A DNA stretch of 6,696 nucleotides. Origin: an uncultured Porphyromonadaceae bacterium (lineage in GTDB: Bacteria > Bacteroidota > Bacteroidia > Bacteroidales > Muribaculaceae). The stretch is from contig CAMWYV010000062.1 of assembly GCA_947178565.1 (NCBI GenBank), positions 1 through 6,696 on the forward strand. Direction: 5' to 3'. Numbering within the stretch: the stretch's first letter is position 1; the number at the start of each line of letters is the position of its first letter. This document shows, one piece after another, positions 1 through 6,217 of this stretch. The notes beneath the pieces were generated by a model. That model saw only the letters and a program-made list of their open reading frames with translations, ran no database searches and had not been told where the DNA came from. The position numbers and the translations under genes were made by a program.

Positions 1-399
1 AACTTAGGTTTTACCTTCGGTCAGTTAGCCCACATTATAAATAAGGTGGAGGACAAAGAGCGTGTGGGAGTGTGCATTGATACCTGCCATACCTTCGCCG
101 CCGGGTATGATCTGTCCACTCCCGAAGGCTACGCGGCAACATGGAGCGAATTTGAGCGTGAAGTAGGATTCAAATATCTAAGCGCCATGCATATCAATGA
201 CTCCAAGAAAGGGGTAGGCAGCAGAGTTGACCGCCATGAATCGCTAGGACTCGGTGCGATAGGCAAAGAGTTTTTCGAAATGCTGATGCGCGATCCGCGT
301 ATGGATAACATTCCCCTGATTCTTGAGACACCCAATGAAGAGATTTGGGCTGAAGAAATCAAATGGCTCTACTCACTCGTGCCGTCAGAAAGCAAATAA
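1..399 (+). CDS. nfo: Endonuclease IV (deoxyribonuclease IV), C-terminal part, cut by left edge
   Basis: The reading frame is open from base 1 and ends at TAA 397-399, giving 132 visible residues. The family is about 280 residues long, so roughly the first half is missing. Endonuclease IV is a trinuclear-zinc enzyme of the AP endonuclease 2 family that cuts DNA 5' to abasic sites in base excision repair. The second half of its metal site is visible. Asp27 and His30 lie in [13 protein letters not shown], His64 in MHINDSK, Asp77 and His79 in DRHESLG, and Glu109 in LILETP. By family alignment these correspond to E. coli Asp179, His182, His216, Asp229, His231 and Glu261. No ligand is missing, so the enzyme is probably active. 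A GTG at 46 could pass for a start, but the upstream codons ([14 protein letters not shown]) match the family, so it is internal. The last 15 bp overlap the convergent gene at 385-846. I see no terminator just after the stop. Confidence 0.96.
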   Translation, partial: NLGFTFGQLAHIINKVEDKERVGVCIDTCHTFAAGYDLSTPEGYAATWSEFEREVGFKYLSAMHINDSKKGVGSRVDRHESLGLGAIGKEFFEMLMRDPRMDNIPLILETPNEEIWAEEIKWLYSLVPSESK

Positions 400-846
400 G
401 CTGTAAGTAATGCCAATACCTATGTACGGCTGAAGCCCGCGAGGGGTTGCCGCCGCACCTGCGGACACTCCAAAATGCCATCTCTTGGAAACGGCAGGCA
501 CAGTTCGTGTTACAATAGAGCGTGGAGTGTAAATGTGAATTGAATCCAGATTCGGCTCTATCCCACTTATGTATGCGTCATATAGTTCGCCTGAATACCG
601 GCGTGAAACCATATCCATGCATACTGTAACGGTGTCAAAGGCAGAATCCGGCTTTACCTTAAACTGACGTGACTCCACCTTTTTCTCCGATACATATCGG
701 GGAGTTATGACAGTTACCGTGTCATGAACAAGCAGTGTATCGGTGTTGTAATATGTTTTGTACCCGGTACTTCCGGTATTGTAAAAGGTCATATATCCCG
801 CTATAAAGCCGACAATTATGCCGACAAAAAGATAAGTGATTTTCAT
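385..846 (-). CDS. Small membrane-anchored hypothetical protein, DUF6808-like
   Basis: This gene encodes 153 residues, from ATG 844-846 to TGA 385-387. Residues 5-21 form a hydrophobic N-terminal segment with no lipobox cysteine (the only Cys is 76), so it is probably a single membrane anchor or uncleaved signal. A polar, Thr/Tyr/Val-rich stretch follows, in which DTVTV occurs twice (residues 42-46 and 71-75). Next come [18 protein letters not shown] (89-106) and a glycine-rich, alternating tail, WHFGVSAG (123-130) to [11 protein letters not shown] (140-150), that looks like a beta hairpin. This order of anchor, DTV repeats, Y-x-A-x-I/V-S-G-x-x-P-x-L-D-S-I block and glycine-rich C-terminus resembles the Bacteroidales family I know as DUF6808. 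The match is from memory. Members often occur in phages and integrative elements, and their function is unknown to me. The gene has a good promoter of its own and is separated from typA by a terminator, so it is probably monocistronic. No other phage genes are visible nearby. Confidence 0.75.
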   Translation of the reverse strand: MKITYLFVGIIVGFIAGYMTFYNTGSTGYKTYYNTDTLLVHDTVTVITPRYVSEKKVESRQFKVKPDSAFDTVTVCMDMVSRRYSGELYDAYISGIEPNLDSIHIYTPRSIVTRTVPAVSKRWHFGVSAGAAATPRGLQPYIGIGITYSLFAF

Positions 847-882
847 AGCAATAATTATTATGTGTGTTGTGTGTTATTGGCA

Positions 883-914
883 CAAAGGTAATATCCATTT
901 TGCAAATATGCAAA
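883..914 (-). promoter_or_regulatory. Promoter of the DUF6808-like gene
   Basis: On the - strand, TACCTTTG (883-890) fits the Bacteroidota -7 consensus TAnnTTTG. A TTTG at 911-914 sits exactly 20 nt upstream, the usual spacing for the -33 element. Transcription should start near 876-878, leaving a leader of about 30 nt before the ATG at 846. The leader has no Shine-Dalgarno sequence, which is normal for the phylum. A second TTTG at 903-906 lies only 12 nt from the -7 box and is too close to serve as -33. Confidence 0.7.
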
Positions 915-961
915 TCAGATACCACACAGCAGCGGGAAAATTCCTTAACCAACACGTAATC

Positions 962-997
962 AAAAAAAGAGCCGCACCAAATTAATTGATGCAGCTC
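962..997 (-). terminator. Rho-independent terminator of typA
   Basis: Read on the - strand, GAGCTGCATC (997-988) pairs with GGTGCGGCTC (978-969) as a 10-bp stem containing two G-U pairs. The loop is the 9-nt AATTAATTT, and seven T residues follow (968-962). It lies about 25 nt beyond the typA stop codon and separates typA from the DUF6808-like gene. Confidence 0.9.
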
Positions 998-1022
998 CTA
1001 TGACCAAAATCGTCTGATAAAA

Positions 1023-2819
1023 TTATTTTGATGCGCGTTTGCGCTCTATCTCATCAAGTATGATTTTACGTATGCGGATATGATTGGGAGTAACTTCCAC
1101 ATATTCGTCTCCTTTAATATATTCCAACGCTTCTTCAAGGCTGAATACTACCGGCGGAATAATTTTAGCCTTATCATCAGCTCCGGACGCACGCATATTT
1201 GTGAGTTTCTTTGATTTTGTAACATTCACAACAATATCGTTGTCTTTTGCATTCTCACCCACAACCTGACCGGCATAAACCTCCTCCTGAGGGAATATGA
1301 AGAATTTACCTCTATCCTGGAGTTTATCAATAGCGTATGCATAGGCTGTTCCACCTTCCATCGCGATTAGAGAGCCGTTTGTGCGACGCTCGATATCACC
1401 TTTCCAGGGCTGATATTCAAGGAAGCGGTGTGCCATGATAGCCTCACCTGCAGATGCTGTGAGCACATTGTTTCTAAGTCCGATAATACCTCTTGAAGGA
1501 ATGTGGAATTCCATGTGCACGCGGTCGTTTTGAGTAGTCATGCTTACGAGATCACCCTTTCTGCGGGTAACCATATCAATCATTTTGCTAGAATACTCTT
1601 CCGGCACATTGATTGTGAGGAGCTCTACCGGCTCACATTTCTTTCCTTCTATCTCTTTAACGATAACCTGCGGCTGACCTACCTGAAGCTCATACCCTTC
1701 ACGACGCATGGTTTCGATAAGTACCGAGAGGTGAAGCACTCCTCTGCCGAATACGGTCCATACATCCTCATTGTCTGCCTTGGTAACCCGCAGGGCGAGG
1801 TTGCGGTCAAGCTCCCTGACAAGACGGTCGCCTATATGTCGGGAGGTAACGAACTTGCCGTCGCGTCCGAAGAACGGGCTGTCATTGATGGTAAAGGTCA
1901 TAGACATGGTCGGCTCATCAATAGCTATGCGAGGAAGAGCCTCCGGGGTATTGATATCGGCAACGGTATCACCGATTTCAAATCCATCGATACCGACGAG
2001 TGCGCATATATCGCCGCTGCTCACGCTATCAACCTTTTTGCGTCCCATACCTTCAAACACATGGAGCTCCTTTATACGCTGCTTAACTATAGAGCCGTCT
2101 CTCTTGCACAGAGCAATCTCCATTCCCTCTTTAAGGGTACCGCGGTGCACTCTGCCGATAGCGATACGCCCTACATAATTTGAGAAATCAAGAGATGTGA
2201 TGAGCATCTGCGCGGGTCCTTCGATTGTTTCGGGAGCAGGAATGTATTTGACAATCGCATCGAGAACCGCATTGATATTATCTGTAGGGGTCTGCCAGTC
2301 CTCACTCATCCAGCCCTGCTTTGCAGAACCGTATATAGTGGGAAAATCCAACTGCTCCTCTGTGGCATCGAGATTACACATAAGGTCAAAGACCATCTCC
2401 TGCACCTCTTCGGGACGACAGTTCGGCTTATCAACCTTGTTGATGACAACAACCGGTTTTAGCCCCATCTGAATAGCTTTCTGAAGCACAAAGCGTGTCT
2501 GAGGCATAGGTCCCTCGAATGCATCTACAAGCAGCAGGCATCCGTCAGCCATATTCAGAACCCTCTCCACTTCTCCACCGAAGTCGGCATGCCCCGGAGT
2601 GTCTATGATGGTGATTTTTGTGTCCTTATAGTTTATCGAAACGTTTTTTGAAAGGATTGTTATACCCCTTTCGCGCTCCAGGTCATTATTATCGAGAATC
2701 AGCTCGCCCGTAGTCTGATTGTCACGGAAAAGATGTCCTGCAAGAAGCATTTTGTCAACGAGAGTCGTTTTGCCGTGGTCAACGTGGGCTATAATAGCGA
2801 TGTTGCGAATATTCTGCAT
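1023..2819 (-). CDS. typA: Ribosome-associated translational GTPase TypA/BipA
   Basis: TypA (BipA) is an EF-G-like GTPase that binds the 70S ribosome and supports 50S assembly and stress or low-temperature growth. All GTPase motifs are present. Numbered from the chosen start they are G1 HVDHGKTT (12-19), G2 RERGIT (49-54), G3 DTPGH (73-77), G4 NKVD (127-130) and G5 SAK (165-167). An EF-Tu domain-2-like barrel, EF-G III- and V-like domains and the TypA-specific C-terminal domain follow (about 480-598, including [16 protein letters not shown]). The length of 598 residues is normal for Bacteroidetes members. I chose the ATG at 2817-2819 because family proteins begin [17 protein letters not shown]. 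It also leaves a leader of about 28 nt from the predicted promoter. An in-frame ATG at 2835-2837 would add six residues (MIIHIN) but leave only about 10 nt of leader. The gene diverges from tsaD and ends in a strong terminator. Confidence 0.97.
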   Translation of the reverse strand: MQNIRNIAIIAHVDHGKTTLVDKMLLAGHLFRDNQTTGELILDNNDLERERGITILSKNVSINYKDTKITIIDTPGHADFGGEVERVLNMADGCLLLVDAFEGPMPQTRFVLQKAIQMGLKPVVVINKVDKPNCRPEEVQEMVFDLMCNLDATEEQLDFPTIYGSAKQGWMSEDWQTPTDNINAVLDAIVKYIPAPETIEGPAQMLITSLDFSNYVGRIAIGRVHRGTLKEGMEIALCKRDGSIVKQRIKELHVFEGMGRKKVDSVSSGDICALVGIDGFEIGDTVADINTPEALPRIAIDEPTMSMTFTINDSPFFGRDGKFVTSRHIGDRLVRELDRNLALRVTKADNEDVWTVFGRGVLHLSVLIETMRREGYELQVGQPQVIVKEIEGKKCEPVELLTINVPEEYSSKMIDMVTRRKGDLVSMTTQNDRVHMEFHIPSRGIIGLRNNVLTASAGEAIMAHRFLEYQPWKGDIERRTNGSLIAMEGGTAYAYAIDKLQDRGKFFIFPQEEVYAGQVVGENAKDNDIVVNVTKSKKLTNMRASGADDKAKIIPPVVFSLEEALEYIKGDEYVEVTPNHIRIRKIILDEIERKRASK

Positions 2820-2853
2820 ATTGATGTGAATTATCATCTAAAAAATCCGGGCG

Positions 2854-2861
2854 CAAAGTTA
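2854..2861 (-). promoter_or_regulatory. Predicted -7 element of the typA promoter
   Basis: On the - strand the sequence is TAACTTTG, a perfect TAnnTTTG match, 35 nt upstream of the preferred typA start. I see no convincing TTTG at the -33 position (near 2881-2885), so the call rests on the -7 box and its placement. It lies back to back with the tsaD -7 box 33 bp away. Confidence 0.5.
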
Positions 2862-2894
2862 GTCTTTTTTTTCCAATCTGCGGCTATAATTATG

Positions 2895-2902
2895 TAACTT
2901 TG
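2895..2902 (+). promoter_or_regulatory. Predicted -7 element of the tsaD-cinA promoter
   Basis: TAACTTTG on the + strand is a perfect match to TAnnTTTG. Its second half lies inside the 12-bp palindrome ACTTTGCAAAGT (2897-2908). Transcription would start near 2908-2910, giving a leader of about 50 nt. No clear -33 TTTG is present: the expected place near 2871-2875 lies at the end of a T tract. Confidence 0.5.
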
Positions 2903-2910
2903 CAAAGTGG

Positions 2911-2929
2911 AAACCTTATCTGAAGGTTT
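2911..2929 (+). other. Short hairpin at the predicted 5' end of the tsaD mRNA
   Basis: AAACCTT (2911-2917) and AAGGTTT (2923-2929) form a perfect 7-bp stem with loop ATCTG. A G-U pair (2910/2930) may extend it. If transcription starts near 2909, the hairpin sits at the very 5' end of the mRNA. It could protect the mRNA from decay, or it could be incidental. It is too weak and lacks the T tract for a good terminator. Confidence 0.35.
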
Positions 2930-2958
2930 TATGCGAATGAAAAGGTATTTAGACAATT

Positions 2959-3978
2959 ATGAGCGAAATAAATATTCTGGGAATAGAAAGCTCGTGTGAC
3001 GACACGAGCGCCGCCGTGATAACCGACGGAATTTTGCGCAGCAATGTTATCGCCGGTCAAAGTATTCATGAAGAATACGGAGGTGTTGTACCTGAACTCG
3101 CCAGCCGTGCCCATCAGCAAAATATAGTGCCGGTGGTGGATGCCGCGCTCAAACGCGCGGGGCTCACGCCAAAAGATCTGAGCGCGATTGCTTTTACGCG
3201 CGGCCCGGGTCTTCTCGGATCACTTCTTGTAGGCACATCATTTGCAAAAGGAATGAGTCTGGGGCTACGGATTCCTATAATAGATGTGAATCATCTCCAC
3301 GGTCACGTTCTCAGTCACTTCATTCGCAGGGAGAAAGATGACAAGGTGCCTGATTTTCCGTTTCTATGTCTTCTTGTTAGTGGAGGCAACAGCCAGATTA
3401 TCCTGGTGAAGAGTGCAGAAGATATGGAGATTCTCGGCAAGACAATAGATGATGCGGCGGGTGAGGCATTTGACAAATGTGCCAAAGTGATGGGTCTCCC
3501 CTATCCCGGCGGCCCCCATATCGACCGTCTTGCGGCTGAAGGAAACAGCGACAGATTCAAATTTGCCAAACCGAGAATTGCCGGACTTGATTACAGTTTC
3601 AGCGGACTCAAAACATCTTTTCTCTACACGCTGCGTGACGAGTCAAAGGCTAATCCAAATTTTGTGGCTGAAAATATGGCGGATCTTGCTGCATCGCTCC
3701 AGCGCACTATCGTTGATATTCTCATCGACAAATTGGACAAAGCGGTAAAACAGACCGGAGTGAAAACTATTGCGATAGGAGGTGGCGTCAGCGCCAATTC
3801 AGGAGTGAGAAACGCTGTGGCTGAGTATTGCTCCAGACGCGGACTGAAAGCATTCATACCGGAGAGAGTCTTTACGACCGACAACGCCGCCATGGTTGCA
3901 ATAGCCGGATATTTCAAATATATTAAAGGTGATTTCTGTACGTATGACGCTGTGCCATACGCACGGGTAAGTATATAA
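2959..3978 (+). CDS. tsaD: tRNA N6-threonylcarbamoyladenosine transferase TsaD
   Basis: TsaD (Kae1/Qri7/YgjD family) transfers the threonylcarbamoyl group from threonylcarbamoyl-AMP to A37 of ANN-decoding tRNAs in the cytoplasm. In bacteria it works with TsaB and TsaE, neither of which is in this window. The protein has 339 residues, normal for the family. It opens with the ASKHA-fold phosphate loop ILGIESSCDDT (6-16). The metal-binding NHLHGH motif holds His112 and His116, and Asp308 in TTDNAAM is the third ligand. SGGN (141-144), DDAAGEAFDK (164-173), YSFSGLKT (212-219) and GGGVSAN (274-280) are also intact. Family proteins begin just before this glycine-rich motif, so the ATG at 2959 is the right start. 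There is no Shine-Dalgarno sequence. An out-of-frame small ORF (2931-2999) overlaps the start codon. cinA follows after 7 bp with no terminator between, so the two are probably co-transcribed. Confidence 0.98.
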   Translation: MSEINILGIESSCDDTSAAVITDGILRSNVIAGQSIHEEYGGVVPELASRAHQQNIVPVVDAALKRAGLTPKDLSAIAFTRGPGLLGSLLVGTSFAKGMSLGLRIPIIDVNHLHGHVLSHFIRREKDDKVPDFPFLCLLVSGGNSQIILVKSAEDMEILGKTIDDAAGEAFDKCAKVMGLPYPGGPHIDRLAAEGNSDRFKFAKPRIAGLDYSFSGLKTSFLYTLRDESKANPNFVAENMADLAASLQRTIVDILIDKLDKAVKQTGVKTIAIGGGVSANSGVRNAVAEYCSRRGLKAFIPERVFTTDNAAMVAIAGYFKYIKGDFCTYDAVPYARVSI

Positions 3979-3985
3979 GCAAGAT

Positions 3986-5254
3986 ATGGAAGTAAGCATT
4001 GTAGCGATCGGTGATGAACTGTTGATCGGTCAGGTAACAGATACAAACAGCGGGAGTCTTGCCCGGATTATGGCTCCGGCAGGTTGGAAAGTCGCCGTAG
4101 TGGAGGTGTGCGGTGACAATGGTGATGAAATCCGGAGTGCGATAGACAGAGCATTTCACCGCAGCAATGTTGTGCTGACCACCGGCGGTCTCGGTCCGAC
4201 CAAAGATGACATTACCAAACAGGTGCTCATGGAAATTTTCGGCGGCGAGCCGGTTGAAAACAGTGAGGTGCTTGAAAATGTAAGGAAAATAATGAGCCGC
4301 CGAGGGCTGGGGATGAATGAGCTGACTGCGGCACAGGCTATTGTGCCGAGTAGCTGCGAGGTTATCCAGAACCGGTTGGGAACAGCACCCCTTATGTGGT
4401 TTGAGCGAAACGGCAAGGTACTCGTTGCTATGCCCGGTGTGCCCTTTGAAACAGTGGGAATGTTTACGGATAAAGTGTTTCCGAAACTTCAGAAACGATT
4501 TCCGAGCAATGAGGTGATCGAACACCGCACATTTATCACTACCGGCATAAGTGAGAGCGCGCTTGCTGAAAAGCTTGCATCTCTCGAGAAATCACTATCC
4601 GAAAATCTGCATCTCGCCTATCTTCCGAATGCAAGCTATATCAGGTTGAGATTAGATGCCAAAGGTGTTGATAAAAAGACTGTGAATAAGGATGCAGATG
4701 CTGCTTGCGACCGAATCAGGACCATCGCCGGTGAATATATCGTTGCCGATGAAGACATAACACCCGCCGAACTACTTCTGAAAGAGGCTAACCGATTTGA
4801 CGCGACAATAGCCACCGCCGAAAGCTGTACCGGTGGAAACATCGCCGGAGCTATTACGGCTATTCCCGGGAGTTCCAAATCTATGCTCGGAGGAGTGGTA
4901 TCATACAGTAACAGCGTCAAAATCAATGTCCTCGGGGTTAACTCAGAACTGATTGACAGAAAAGGCGCAGTGTGCCGAGAGGTAGCCGAACAGATGGCTA
5001 CCGGTGTGTGCCGGCTGACCGGTGCAAATATCGGAATATCGACAAGCGGCATCGCAGGTCCCGGCGGAGGTAGTGCTGAAAAACCGGTGGGAACAGTTTG
5101 CATAGCCATTGCTGTGGAAAATAATTGTGAATCCGTGACCATGCATTTTGCCGGAAACAGGCAACGGATAATCGAGCGCGCGGTTAACCACGCTATTTTA
5201 ATGGCGGTGAAGATGCTGCGACACGAAAAAATAGCTGAAATCTCAAAAAAATAA
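3986..5254 (+). CDS. cinA: CinA-family protein: COG1058-type N-terminus plus NMN deamidase (PncC) C-terminus
   Basis: This is a full-length two-domain CinA of 422 residues. Residues 1-170 are the MoaB/MogA-like COG1058 domain, with IVAIGDELLIGQV near the start, TTGGLGPTKDD (65-75) and MPGVPFE (149-155). In other species this domain has been linked to ADP-ribose hydrolysis. A KH-like linker spans about 175-255. The C-terminal amidohydrolase domain (about 262-415) has TAESCTGG (277-284), GGVVSYSNSVK (302-312) and STSGIAGPGGG (352-362). Ser280 and Lys312 match, by spacing, the catalytic Ser/Lys pair I recall for PncC. This domain converts nicotinamide mononucleotide to nicotinate mononucleotide in NAD salvage. 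The name comes from 'competence induced', but nothing here suggests a competence role. The gene starts 7 bp after tsaD. The TAA at 5252-5254 lies within an inverted repeat that extends into the nagB control region. Confidence 0.95.
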   Translation: MEVSIVAIGDELLIGQVTDTNSGSLARIMAPAGWKVAVVEVCGDNGDEIRSAIDRAFHRSNVVLTTGGLGPTKDDITKQVLMEIFGGEPVENSEVLENVRKIMSRRGLGMNELTAAQAIVPSSCEVIQNRLGTAPLMWFERNGKVLVAMPGVPFETVGMFTDKVFPKLQKRFPSNEVIEHRTFITTGISESALAEKLASLEKSLSENLHLAYLPNASYIRLRLDAKGVDKKTVNKDADAACDRIRTIAGEYIVADEDITPAELLLKEANRFDATIATAESCTGGNIAGAITAIPGSSKSMLGGVVSYSNSVKINVLGVNSELIDRKGAVCREVAEQMATGVCRLTGANIGISTSGIAGPGGGSAEKPVGTVCIAIAVENNCESVTMHFAGNRQRIIERAVNHAILMAVKMLRHEKIAEISKK

Positions 5255-5282
5255 ATAAGGTGGCTGATATCTCAGCTATTTT
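5228..5282 (+). other. Inverted repeats at cinA 3' end, possible weak terminator or operator
   Basis: AAAATAGCTGA (5228-5238, inside the last cinA codons) and TCAGCTATTTT (5272-5282) are perfect 11-bp inverted arms around a 33-nt loop. The right arm can instead pair locally: GCTGA (5263-5267), loop TATC, TCAGC (5272-5276), followed by TATTTTA. Either fold could weakly terminate the tsaD-cinA transcript, though the T tract is poor. The right arm ends 3 bp before the nagB -7 box, so the repeat could also be a protein-binding site. Confidence 0.4.
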
Positions 5283-5285
5283 ACG

Positions 5286-5293
5286 TAAGTTTG
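5286..5293 (+). promoter_or_regulatory. Predicted -7 element of the nagB promoter
   Basis: TAAGTTTG is a perfect match to the Bacteroidota -7 consensus TAnnTTTG, 44 nt upstream of the nagB ATG. The expected -33 position (about 5261-5266) reads TGGCTG and has no good TTTG, so the promoter may be weak or need an activator. The leader after it is A-rich (CCAAAAAAGAAACAAATA before the start), as is common in Bacteroidota, with no Shine-Dalgarno sequence and no riboswitch-like structure that I can see. Confidence 0.5.
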
Positions 5294-5337
5294 CGATACC
5301 TTATTAAATTCTAACCAAAAAAGAAACAAATAGCGCT

Positions 5338-6147
5338 ATGAGACTGATTATCGAGCCCGATTACGACAAAGTATCCGAATGGGCAGCAAATTATGTTGCC
5401 GCACGCATAAACGAGGCTAAACCCACCCCTGAGCATCCTTTTGTGCTCGGATGCCCTACCGGCAGCTCCCCTCTCGGCATGTATCGTCACCTTATCAAAC
5501 TTTGCAAAGAGGGTAAGGTAAGCTTTAAGAATGTAGTGACTTTCAATATGGATGAATATTGCGGCATTCCAAGAGATCATGAACAGAGTTACTACACATT
5601 CATGTGGACTAACTTCTTCAATCAGATTGATATTCTTCGTGAAAATGTGAATATTCTCAATGGCAACGCGGAGAATCCTGAAGAGGAATGCGCACGCTAC
5701 GAAGAGAAAATCAAGAGCTACGGCGGTATCGACCTTTTCTTAGGCGGTGTAGGTCCTGACGGACATATCGCATTCAACGAGCCTGGTTCTTCACTCACCT
5801 CACGCACTCGCATGAAGACTCTCACCCGTGATACCATTATAGCAAACTCACGCTTCTTTGACAACAATGTTAATCTGGTTCCCAAGACTGCTCTTACTGT
5901 AGGCGTAGGTACAATCATGGCTGCAAAAAGCGTATTGCTTATTGTAAACGGTCACAACAAGAGCCGTGCCCTTCATCATGGTGTAGAGGGGGGCATCAGC
6001 CAGATGTGGACAATATCAGCCCTGCAGATGCACCAGAAAGCGCTTATTGTTGCTGACGAAGCTGCCTGTGAAGAGCTGAAAGTTGGCACATACCGCTACT
6101 ACAAAGATATCGAGGCTGCAAATATAGACCCCGCTACTCAGCTCTGA
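5338..6147 (+). CDS. nagB: Glucosamine-6-phosphate deaminase
   Basis: NagB isomerises and deaminates glucosamine 6-phosphate to fructose 6-phosphate and ammonia, the step that brings GlcNAc and amino sugars into glycolysis. The protein has 269 residues (E. coli 266) and aligns with the E. coli enzyme almost without gaps, so residue numbers coincide. Catalytic Asp72 (MDEY), Asp141 and His143 (PDGH) and Glu148 are present, as are the phosphate-loop [10 protein letters not shown] (38-47) and Lys208. The residues that bind the allosteric activator GlcNAc-6-phosphate in E. coli (Ser151, Ser152, Arg158, Lys160, Tyr254) are also kept. This suggests a hexameric, activatable enzyme rather than the unregulated Bacillus type. 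The ATG at 5338 gives the canonical N-terminus [17 protein letters not shown]. The gene has its own promoter and terminator and is probably monocistronic. No nagA or transporter is visible next to it. Confidence 0.98.
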   Translation: MRLIIEPDYDKVSEWAANYVAARINEAKPTPEHPFVLGCPTGSSPLGMYRHLIKLCKEGKVSFKNVVTFNMDEYCGIPRDHEQSYYTFMWTNFFNQIDILRENVNILNGNAENPEEECARYEEKIKSYGGIDLFLGGVGPDGHIAFNEPGSSLTSRTRMKTLTRDTIIANSRFFDNNVNLVPKTALTVGVGTIMAAKSVLLIVNGHNKSRALHHGVEGGISQMWTISALQMHQKALIVADEAACEELKVGTYRYYKDIEAANIDPATQL

Positions 6148-6161
6148 CTGAGATAAGTTCA

Positions 6162-6207
6162 AAAAATAACTCCTGCAATCCGATATCGGATTGCAGGAGT
6201 TATTTTT
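6162..6207. terminator. Bidirectional intrinsic terminator between nagB and the MBL-fold gene
   Basis: This is a perfect 46-bp palindrome: every base from 6162 to 6184 pairs with 6207 to 6185. It is A-tract, then ATAACTCCTGCAATCCGAT, then the mirror half, then T-tract. On either strand the GC-containing stem is followed by TTATTTTT or its equivalent. It starts 14 nt after the nagB stop and ends 10 nt from the stop of the convergent gene, so it can serve both. Confidence 0.93.
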
Positions 6208-6217
6208 ATCAGGTGTA

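Noticed and set aside
46..399. GTG at 46 as the start of a short nfo gene
   Set aside because: The codons before it continue the endonuclease IV alignment, so the gene is cut by the window edge rather than starting here.
847..1022. Small RNA or small gene in the gap between the DUF6808-like gene and typA
   Set aside because: The gap is accounted for by the typA terminator (962-997) and the - strand promoter (883-914). I found no further convincing ORF or structured RNA.
1503..2183. 226-codon open frame on the + strand opposite typA
   Set aside because: It is exactly antisense to the conserved EF-G-like domains of typA. It has no promoter and no recognisable domain, and is best explained by typA codon usage suppressing stops on the other strand.
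3923..4525. 200-codon open frame on the - strand opposite the tsaD end and cinA start
   Set aside because: It crosses two well-supported genes, has no -7 box in front and no recognisable family. It is a shadow frame.
4636..5142. 168-codon open frame on the - strand opposite the cinA deamidase domain
   Set aside because: It is Pro/Ser/Ala/Thr-rich, as expected from the reverse complement of glycine-rich cinA motifs, with no promoter or domain.
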